The notes under the pieces: model-generated
What the model saw: only the letters and a program-made list of their open reading frames with translations
Told to the model about the DNA's origin: nothing
Databases searched by the model: none
Source of the DNA: an uncultured Eubacteriales bacterium
GTDB lineage: Bacteria; Bacillota; Clostridia; Oscillospirales; Acutalibacteraceae
DNA: 11,887 bases
Direction of reading: 5' to 3'
Assembly: GCA_900317215.1 (NCBI GenBank)
Contig: ONFW01000175.1
Location: 1-11,887 of the forward strand
In this document: one piece after another, positions 1 through 5,626 of the stretch
Layout: every line of letters begins with the position of its first letter
How positions within the stretch are numbered: the stretch's first letter is position 1
Translations under genes and position numbers: made by a program

Positions 1-95
1 GACCTGTCAACAAGCTCTCTTACTCTTTCAAGCCCCGGCTTGCTGCCAAAAACGAGCAGTGAATTGATCTTTTCTACAGCTTCTTCATAAGTCAT
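1..95 (-). CDS. folC: FolC, folylpolyglutamate synthase / dihydrofolate synthase, N-terminal fragment (runs off left edge)
   Basis: Only the first 31 codons are in the window. The peptide begins MTYEEAVEKINSLLVFG and continues with SKPGLERVRELVDR. This matches the usual start of bacterial FolC, where a short helix is followed by a conserved 'F G x K P G L x R' segment before the first ATP-binding loop. FolC is a cytosolic ATP-dependent ligase that adds glutamate to dihydropteroate and/or folates. The ATG at 95-93 is preceded by a strong ribosome binding site (AAGGAGAAGG). The gene lies 118 bases beyond the end of the ATPase operon and behind its terminator, so it is probably transcribed separately, although I see no convincing promoter in 96-165. 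The P-loop and the rest of the protein are outside the window, so the call rests on the N-terminal motif only. Confidence 0.8.
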   Translation of the reverse strand, partial: MTYEEAVEKINSLLVFGSKPGLERVRELVDR

Positions 96-165
96 TGCTT
101 TCCTTCTCCTTGTATTGTTTCAGATTTTTCTTAATGCAGAATAAGGGCGGAGCCTGTCGTTTTAA

Positions 166-192
166 TAAAAAGTCCCCCTCTGTGAGGGGGAG
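166..192 (-). terminator. Rho-independent terminator of the V/A-type ATPase operon
   Basis: Read on the minus strand, a perfect 8-bp stem TCCCCCTC / GAGGGGGA (arms 191-184 and 180-173) with a 3-nt loop is followed after one base by TTTTTATT. This is a classic intrinsic terminator. It lies 22 bases after the stop codon of the D-subunit gene. On the plus strand no T-run follows the stem, so it is unidirectional. It separates the ATPase operon from folC. Confidence 0.9.
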
Positions 193-213
193 CTTATCAA
201 AGCATGAGAAGAT

Positions 214-846
214 TCATTCCTGAGCCTCTTTGTTTTGTTTCTGAGCCTTTATAACCTTCAGTCTCGAAAACTCCTCGCGCTCCTTCTCTTCGAGAGCGTC
301 GGAGATGAACTTGACCGTCTCCTCAAACTTGGGTATCATGATGTTTTTCAGGGCGTTTGCCCGTTTCTGAGTCTTTTTTATAGCGTCGGCAAGTCTGTAA
401 ACGCTGTTTTCTATCTCAGCAAGATGAGCGGTGAGGCGCTTTACCTCACGAAAGCAAACGTAAGCCTCGTCAAAGGCGGAATTTGTAACGCCCAGACCAT
501 AGAACAGACTGTTTTCACTGTCGCTCTCGTCTATTGTAACTATCGGTATCTCAACTCCCATTACGCTCCTGTAGCTGAGCTGCAGGGTATCGTCCTCCGG
601 AACTGACTTTGCGATAGCGTCAATATAGCCCATGGTGATATTAGCTCTCTGCAGGGCAAGATAGGCTCTGCTGTAGGTAATATCTATCTTTGTCTGTATT
701 TCGGAGGCCTTATCGATCAGTGTCATCATTTCTCTGACAAGGATATTGCGCTTTTTGTCAAGCAGCTCATAGCCTGTTTTTGCAAGAGAAAGAGACTTTT
801 TGAAGGTCATCAGATTGCCCTTGGTAGGCACAGCCTGTACAGCCAT
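214..846 (-). CDS. atpD: V/A-type ATPase subunit D (central rotor shaft)
   Basis: This 210-residue protein is the central stalk that turns inside the A3B3 head and transmits torque to the membrane ring. The N-terminus (VPTKGNL, residues 6-12, then a long helix with SLAKTGYELLDKKR) is the hallmark of the D-subunit family. Both ends are rich in heptad-like Leu/Ile/Glu/Lys, as expected for the two-helix antiparallel coiled coil, with a less helical middle (about residues 85-125). Length is normal for the family (about 200-220). The ATG at 846 follows the B-subunit stop by 21 bases and has the ribosome binding site GGGGTGAT. It is the last gene of the operon, followed by the terminator at 166-192. 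D should pair with subunit F, encoded in the same operon. Confidence 0.95.
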   Translation of the reverse strand: MAVQAVPTKGNLMTFKKSLSLAKTGYELLDKKRNILVREMMTLIDKASEIQTKIDITYSRAYLALQRANITMGYIDAIAKSVPEDDTLQLSYRSVMGVEIPIVTIDESDSENSLFYGLGVTNSAFDEAYVCFREVKRLTAHLAEIENSVYRLADAIKKTQKRANALKNIMIPKFEETVKFISDALEEKEREEFSRLKVIKAQKQNKEAQE

Positions 847-867
847 GTGTATATCACCCCACAGTCC

Positions 868-2316
868 TTATGCGTCTTCATCTCCGGTGCTTCCGGAGCC
901 TGCATTGTCCGCAAAGGTATGGAAGCTGAGATTATCGCTGTCGTTGATATAGTGTTTATCAAGCAGAGCATCGTCAACACGGTCAAGCTCAGTTCTCGGC
1001 AGAGTAGAGAGAAGCTTCCAGCCGAGGTCGAGGCTTTGCTGAATAGTTCTGTTCTCATGGAAGCCCTGATTAACAAAAAACTGTTCAAAAAGCTTGCCAA
1101 ACTGCATATATTTCTTGTCAACAGGGGAGAGCTCCTCCTCACCGATAACAGAGGCGAGGGAACGTGCATCCTGAACTCTTGCATAAGAGGCAAAAAGCTG
1201 GTTGGCAAGAGCCTGATGATCGGCTCTCGTGTAGCCCTCACCGATACCGTCCTTCATAAGACGGGAAAGAGAGGGGAGAACAGAAACCGGCGGATAGTAA
1301 CCGGCACCCTCGAGCTGTCTGTCGAGAACGATCTGTCCCTCTGTGATATATCCGGTAAGATCGGGGACAGGGTGAGTTATATCATCGTTGGGCATCGTGA
1401 GGATCGGTATCTGAGTAACAGAGCCGCTGCTGCCCTTTATCATTCCTGCTCTCTCATAGAGAGAGGCAAGATCGGAATAAAGATAGCCCGGGAAGCCCTT
1501 TCTGCCGGGGATCTCACCCTTTGAAGATGAGAACTCACGGAGAGCCTCAGCGTATGAGGTCATATCAGTCATTATGACCAGAACATGCATATTGCACTCA
1601 AACGCAAGATACTCTGCAGCGGTAAGAGCGCAGCGGGGGGTAAGAGTTCTTTCGATGATCGGGTCGTTGGCAAGGTTGAGGAACATAACGACCCTTGAAA
1701 GAACGCCGCTCTGGTCAAAGCTTCTGCGGAAATAATCCGCTACGTCGTTTTTAACGCCCATTGCCGCAAAGACGATACCAAATTTATTATCACCGTCACT
1801 GTCTGAGATCTTAGCCTGTCTTACTATCTGAACGGCAAGCTCGTTATGCTTCATACCGGAGCCTGAGAAGATAGGAAGCTTTTGCCCTCTTATGAGGGTC
1901 ATGAGAGTATCTATTGTGGAGATACCGGTATTTATATAGTTTCTCGGATAAACACGAGAAACAGGATTCATCGGTGTGCCGTTGACATTAGCTCTTTTTA
2001 CGGGATAGATCTCTCCCAGACCGTCAATGGGTCTGCCTGCTCCGCTGAACACACGCCCCATGATCTCGGGCGAGAGCGCAAGCTCCATAGGTCTTGCTTT
2101 GAGTCTTGTTCTTGTGTTGTCAAGGGAAATAGATTTAGTACCCTCAAAAACCTGAACAACGATGCGCCTGCCGTCTATCTGAACGATCCTTCCGTGACGG
2201 TATGTACCGTTTTCAAGCCTGATATCGACCATTTCCTCAAACGAGGCGTTGTCTACATTATCAAGCACGATCAGAGAACCGTTTATCTCCTTAACGCCGA
2301 CATAATCGAGAACCAT
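868..2316 (-). CDS. atpB: V/A-type ATPase subunit B (non-catalytic nucleotide-binding subunit)
   Basis: This 482-residue protein alternates with subunit A in the cytosolic A3B3 head. It has the fold of the catalytic subunit but no true P-loop: the equivalent segment reads FSGSGMKHNEL (residues 150-160), as in known B subunits. The motif PPVSVLPSLSRLMKDGIG (342-359) carries Arg352, which aligns with the arginine finger that B contributes to the catalytic site in A. A conserved DMTSYAEALREFS block (251-263) is also present. The ATG at 2316 has AAGGATGTG upstream. An 80-base gap containing a stem-loop separates it from atpA, while atpD follows after 21 bases. The last 25 or so residues are a Ser/Gly/Asp/Asn-rich, acidic tail ending GDEDA, longer than the roughly 460 residues usual for B. 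Confidence 0.97.
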   Translation of the reverse strand: MVLDYVGVKEINGSLIVLDNVDNASFEEMVDIRLENGTYRHGRIVQIDGRRIVVQVFEGTKSISLDNTRTRLKARPMELALSPEIMGRVFSGAGRPIDGLGEIYPVKRANVNGTPMNPVSRVYPRNYINTGISTIDTLMTLIRGQKLPIFSGSGMKHNELAVQIVRQAKISDSDGDNKFGIVFAAMGVKNDVADYFRRSFDQSGVLSRVVMFLNLANDPIIERTLTPRCALTAAEYLAFECNMHVLVIMTDMTSYAEALREFSSSKGEIPGRKGFPGYLYSDLASLYERAGMIKGSSGSVTQIPILTMPNDDITHPVPDLTGYITEGQIVLDRQLEGAGYYPPVSVLPSLSRLMKDGIGEGYTRADHQALANQLFASYARVQDARSLASVIGEEELSPVDKKYMQFGKLFEQFFVNQGFHENRTIQQSLDLGWKLLSTLPRTELDRVDDALLDKHYINDSDNLSFHTFADNAGSGSTGDEDA

Positions 2317-2336
2317 TTAATTCACATCCTTGTATC

Positions 2337-2364
2337 CTGCAGGGGAGTCAGTCTGTCCCTGCAG
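2337..2364 (-). other. Perfect inverted repeat (stem-loop) between the A and B subunit genes
   Basis: Arms CTGCAGGG (2337-2344) and CCCTGCAG (2357-2364) are exactly complementary over 8 bp, with a 12-nt loop. The element sits inside the 80-base spacer between atpA (stop at 2397-2399) and atpB (start at 2316), the longest gap in the operon. No T-run follows it on the minus strand, so it is not a standard terminator. It could be an mRNA processing or stabilising hairpin, or a weak attenuator. The function is inferred; the repeat itself is directly visible. Confidence 0.6.
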
Positions 2365-2396
2365 CCGGTAATGATCGAGCCTCAGCCAATAGCTTT

Positions 2397-4154
2397 TCAG
2401 GCTGTAAGCTCGGCAAGCGCCTTGTCGATGTCCGAGATGAGAACATCAAAAAGCTCGGGCTTGCTGTTCGGGATATCGTACTTCATTTTTGCAAGGCGTT
2501 CAAAAAGACCAAGCTCCATTATCCTTGAAATAGGTATTGCGGCTGCGATGATCTTTTTTGCCTTTGCATAGAGGTGAAGTATAGCCTTCATCATCAGCTT
2601 TTGTTTCTCAAGCGGAACGAAGGTATCGTCCGCATGGAAGGCGTTCTGCTGCAGGAAGCCGACACGGACAGCCTTTGCTGTCTCTATAACGAGCTTCTGG
2701 TCATCGGGCAGAACATCGGAGCCGATGAGCTTGACTATTTCCATAAGGGAGCTTTCCTCATGGAGGATCGCTGTGATCCTGTTTCTGTATTTTATAAAAT
2801 CGTCACCGAGATTCTCCCTGAACCATGGGTCGAGATCGGTGAAGTATTCGCTGTAGCTGTTCATCCAGTTGATCGCAGGATAGTGTCTTGCATAGGCAAG
2901 AGCTTTGTCGAGAGCCCAGAAGCAGCGTGTAAAACGCTTTGTATTCTGTGTTACAGGCTCAGAGAAGTCCGAGCCCTGCGGAGAAACCGCCCCGATTATC
3001 GTGACAGAGCCCTCGCTGCCGCACAGGGTATCAACACGCCCCGCTCTTTCATAAAACTCTGAAAGTCTTGAAGGCAGATATGCAGGGAAGCCCTCCTCTG
3101 CGGGCATTTCCTCAAGTCGTCCGGAGATCTCTCTGAGAGCCTCAGCCCATCTTGAGGTGGAGTCAGCCATGATAGCCACATGATATCCCATATCGCGGTA
3201 GTATTCGGCAAGGGTAAGACCGGTATAAATGGACGCCTCACGGGCTGCGACAGGCATATTTGAGGTGTTCGCTATAAGCACTGTCCTGTCCGTCATCGGT
3301 CTGCCCGATTTCGGGTCGATAAGCTCCGAGAATTCGTCGAGCACCTGGCTCATCTCGTTTCCTCTCTCACCGCAGCCGACATATACGATGATATCGGCAT
3401 CGCACCACTGTGCAAGCGGATGCTGGGTCATGGTCTTTCCGGTCCCGAAGCCTCCCGGAATAGCGGCTGTGCCGCCCTTTGAGATCGGGAACATAGTATC
3501 AATAACTCTCTGACCCGTAATGAGCGGCACTGTTGCGGGGAGTCTCTCCCTGCAAGGGCGTGCGCTTCTGATCGGCCATTTCTGGCAAAGGGTCAGCTCG
3601 TGAGTCTCGCCCTTGTCGTCCTCGATCACTGCGATAACATCGTTGAGCTTGTACTTTCCGTCCGGTGCGGTTTTTACCACCTTTCCGCCGAGAAAGGGAG
3701 GAACTGTAAAGCGATGCTCGATAATGGCGGTTTCAGGACAGACGGCGTATATCATTCCGCCTGTGAGCATATCGCCCTTTTTGACCCTGAGCTTCACGTC
3801 CCATTCTTTTTCGAGGTCAAGAGGCGAAACCGCTGCGCCTCTTGAGATGAAGGAGCCGCTTTGCTCCTCGATCGCCTTTAGCGGCCGCTCGATGCCGTCG
3901 AAAATATTGTCGATAATGCCCGGTCCCAGAAGCACATTCATTGGCGCGCCTGTTCCGTAGATAGGGTCGCCGGGCTTAAGACCTGTTGTTTCCTCATAGA
4001 CCTGAACGGTCGTGAATTTGTCGTTGATGCCGATTATCTCACCGACAAGGCGGGCTTCGCCGACATAAACCATTTCCATCATGGAAAAGCTTCTTGTATT
4101 TCTGACGGTAACAACAGGACCGTTTATTCCGTAAATAACATCATTTGTTGCCAT
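2397..4154 (-). CDS. atpA: V/A-type ATPase subunit A (catalytic subunit)
   Basis: This 585-residue protein binds and hydrolyses (or synthesises) ATP in the A3B3 head; the length is standard. The N-terminal beta-barrel (about 1-70) is followed by the 'bulge' insertion typical of V/A-type A subunits (about 115-190). The nucleotide-binding domain has the P-loop GGFGTGKT (234-241, Lys240/Thr241), then the GCGERGNEM motif (260-268) with the catalytic Glu263, and the Walker B region ending MADSTSRWAEALREISGR (329-346, Asp331). The block EEMPAEEGFPAYLPSRLSEF (348-367) is diagnostic for the family. One small oddity is TQHPLAQW just after the P-loop, where related proteins usually have Gln rather than this Pro. 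The ATG at 4154 follows atpE by 20 bases, and its ribosome binding site (AGGATGG) is weaker than its neighbours'. Products of atpB, atpD and atpF complete the soluble head and shaft. Confidence 0.98.
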   Translation of the reverse strand: MATNDVIYGINGPVVTVRNTRSFSMMEMVYVGEARLVGEIIGINDKFTTVQVYEETTGLKPGDPIYGTGAPMNVLLGPGIIDNIFDGIERPLKAIEEQSGSFISRGAAVSPLDLEKEWDVKLRVKKGDMLTGGMIYAVCPETAIIEHRFTVPPFLGGKVVKTAPDGKYKLNDVIAVIEDDKGETHELTLCQKWPIRSARPCRERLPATVPLITGQRVIDTMFPISKGGTAAIPGGFGTGKTMTQHPLAQWCDADIIVYVGCGERGNEMSQVLDEFSELIDPKSGRPMTDRTVLIANTSNMPVAAREASIYTGLTLAEYYRDMGYHVAIMADSTSRWAEALREISGRLEEMPAEEGFPAYLPSRLSEFYERAGRVDTLCGSEGSVTIIGAVSPQGSDFSEPVTQNTKRFTRCFWALDKALAYARHYPAINWMNSYSEYFTDLDPWFRENLGDDFIKYRNRITAILHEESSLMEIVKLIGSDVLPDDQKLVIETAKAVRVGFLQQNAFHADDTFVPLEKQKLMMKAILHLYAKAKKIIAAAIPISRIMELGLFERLAKMKYDIPNSKPELFDVLISDIDKALAELTA

Positions 4155-4174
4155 TTAATAAACCATCCTATCCT

Positions 4175-4777
4175 TTATTTTTCGGTGACGGAGAGCCCTG
4201 AGTGCTCATAGAACCATTCTCTCTGATACATAAGTCTGGTATCGAGAGTTTCATCTGCAATAAGTCCCATGCTTCGGCTCAGCCCTGTGATACCGCCAAT
4301 CCTGATATCATCCGACTTTATAAGCCTGCACCTTCCTCCGAAGGGAGCCGTCAGCTTTTTTTCATATCTGAGGTCGCTTTCCTTGACGCATAGGACGACA
4401 TCATCGGAAGTGAGTACACTGCTTATCCTTACGGCGCTTTTTTCAAGCATAGCAGCATATTTGTCGGTTTTTGTGAATGCAAGAAGCTTATTCTCGGCTT
4501 TTGCAAAGACCTCGTCCTCTATTTCACGGCGCTTTGCAAATATCCTGTTCCTGCTTGCGCTTTCCGCCTTTGAAAGCTCGCTCGATATCTTGTTGTTGAT
4601 ATCCGCCATTTTTTTCTGTATGAGGTCGTACGCCTCCTTGAGGCCCTCCTCCTCGGCGGTGTTAAGCTCACGCTCCTTGAATTCCTCAGCCTCGCTTTGC
4701 AGCTTTCCGCGCTGCTCCTCGGCATATTTTTCAATAGCCTTCAAAAAGTTGTCCGTTTTACTTACCGTATCGGGCAT
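4175..4777 (-). CDS. atpE: V/A-type ATPase subunit E (peripheral stalk)
   Basis: This 200-residue protein fits subunit E, which pairs with the G/H subunit to form the stator stalks holding the A3B3 head against the membrane subunit I. Residues 1 to about 105 are highly charged (Glu/Lys/Ala-rich, no Pro beyond the first residues), as expected for the long coiled-coil helix. The C-terminal half is globular and contains IGGITGLSRSMGLIADETLDTRL (given here in parts: IGGITGLSRS then MGLIADETLDTRL), resembling the conserved 'GG...D.T...RL' end of E subunits. Length is normal. The ATG at 4777 has an excellent ribosome binding site (GGAGGTGA) and follows the F gene by 19 bases. Here E lies between F and A, whereas in Enterococcus hirae and Thermus it lies before C. 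Confidence 0.9.
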   Translation of the reverse strand: MPDTVSKTDNFLKAIEKYAEEQRGKLQSEAEEFKERELNTAEEEGLKEAYDLIQKKMADINNKISSELSKAESASRNRIFAKRREIEDEVFAKAENKLLAFTKTDKYAAMLEKSAVRISSVLTSDDVVLCVKESDLRYEKKLTAPFGGRCRLIKSDDIRIGGITGLSRSMGLIADETLDTRLMYQREWFYEHSGLSVTEK

Positions 4778-4796
4778 GATTTCACCTCCGTACAGC

Positions 4797-5105
4797 TTAT
4801 ATTTTTACTCCTATCGCTTCCCTGACATAACGGGTGATCGAATCCTTTGTTCGGCCGCTGCCGTGTCTGTCAGGTATCTCAACAATGAGCGGCTGCTTTC
4901 TTTTGAGCTTGAGATCATACACAAGCTCGGGACAAAGGCTGACGAGTCTTTCTGTCATCAGAATGACCGCAACATCCTCCATTTCCATAGCTTCCTTAAG
5001 GGCGTCACGGACCTCCTTGTCCTCATGTACTACTACGCCGTTTATCCCTGCAAGGTGCATGCCCATCATTGTATCAACATTGTCGCTTATTAAATAGAAT
5101 TTCAT
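4797..5105 (-). CDS. atpF: V/A-type ATPase subunit F (rotor shaft partner of D)
   Basis: This 102-residue protein has the Rossmann-like pattern of subunit F (called NtpG in Enterococcus hirae). It begins MKFYLISDNVDTMMGMHLAGI, followed by a conserved charged helix (EVRDALKEAMEMEDVAVILM) and the segment TERLV...KRKQPLIVEIPDRHG. The IP(D/G)xxG turn and the length of about 100 residues are typical. F binds the middle of the D shaft in the cytosolic central stalk and can modulate ATPase activity. The ATG at 5105 has only a modest ribosome binding site (GGTGAG close to the start), after a 35-base gap from the K gene. E follows after 19 bases. Confidence 0.94.
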   Translation of the reverse strand: MKFYLISDNVDTMMGMHLAGINGVVVHEDKEVRDALKEAMEMEDVAVILMTERLVSLCPELVYDLKLKRKQPLIVEIPDRHGSGRTKDSITRYVREAIGVKI

Positions 5106-5140
5106 AAGCTCACCAACCTTGAATCACTTTTATCCGATCA

Positions 5141-5584
5141 TCATACCTTAGAGATGATAAGGATCGAAACAAGAAGACCGTACAGAGCAACGCCTTCGCC
5201 GAGTGCAACGAAGATGAGAGCCTTACCGAAGGCCTTGGGATCCTCGCTTGTTGCGCCGATTGCTGCAGGGGCTGCATTGCCGACTGCGATGCCGCCGCCG
5301 ATGCCCGAGATGCCCGTTGCAAGAGCCGCGCCTATCATTGCAAGACCGAAGTCCTTTGTTGCCGTCTCTGCTGCTGCCTCGGCAGCGCCTGCTGCATCAC
5401 CTGCTGCAAAGGCTGTTATAGCCGCAACTGTAAGACAAACTGCGCCTACTGCCGCAAATGCGCCGATCTGAGAGAGAACTGCTCTTCTTCTTGTGCGTCT
5501 GCCTGCGGAAACGCTCTTATATGCATAGATAACCGAGCCTACAAGAAAAATTACGGGTACTGCCAATAAAATATATTCCAACAT
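5141..5584 (-). CDS. atpK: V/A-type ATPase subunit K (proteolipid, rotor c-ring)
   Basis: This 147-residue, very hydrophobic protein forms the rotating membrane ring that carries ions. The C-terminal half is a classic c-type hairpin: a glycine-rich helix (GLAMIGAALATGISGIGGGI, 80-99), a polar loop (ATSEDPKAFGKA, 111-122) and a second helix with FVALGEGVALYGLL (125-138). Glu130 occupies the position of the ion-binding carboxylate. The N-terminal half has two more hydrophobic stretches (about 4-22 and 40-61) split by a basic loop (RRTRRR, 29-34). It does not look like a duplicated c-hairpin: there is no glycine-rich helix and no carboxylate. It ends in AFAAGDA (58-64), which resembles a signal-peptidase site. 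The ATG at 5584 has GGAGG and an A-rich leader. The gene follows subunit I by 42 bases. Confidence 0.93.
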   Translation of the reverse strand: MLEYILLAVPVIFLVGSVIYAYKSVSAGRRTRRRAVLSQIGAFAAVGAVCLTVAAITAFAAGDAAGAAEAAAETATKDFGLAMIGAALATGISGIGGGIAVGNAAPAAIGATSEDPKAFGKALIFVALGEGVALYGLLVSILIISKV

Positions 5585-5626
5585 AGTAAAAATCCTCCGT
5601 TTTCTTTTTTGTTGTTCCCTTTGGGA
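5585..5626 (-). promoter_or_regulatory. A-rich translation initiation region of the K subunit gene
   Basis: Between the I stop codon and the K start the minus strand has a short hairpin (TCCC AAA GGGA), then an almost unstructured A-rich run (AACAACAAAAAAGAAAAC), then GGAGG nine bases before ATG. Such an open, A-rich region in front of a full ribosome binding site suits a gene whose product is needed in about ten copies per complex. That role is inferred; the base composition and the ribosome binding site are directly visible. Confidence 0.4.

Noticed and set aside
96..165. Possible promoter for folC between the terminator and the start codon
   Set aside because: TATTCT-like and TTAAAA-like hexamers can be picked out, but spacing and match are poor. 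I cannot support a specific promoter.
847..1524. Plus-strand reading frame of 225 codons opposite subunit B
   Set aside because: It is a shadow of the B-subunit gene. The true product on the minus strand is unmistakable, and the plus-strand translation has no family motifs.
5106..5140. Possible regulatory hairpin between the K and F genes
   Set aside because: No inverted repeat longer than a few bases is visible in this 35-base spacer.
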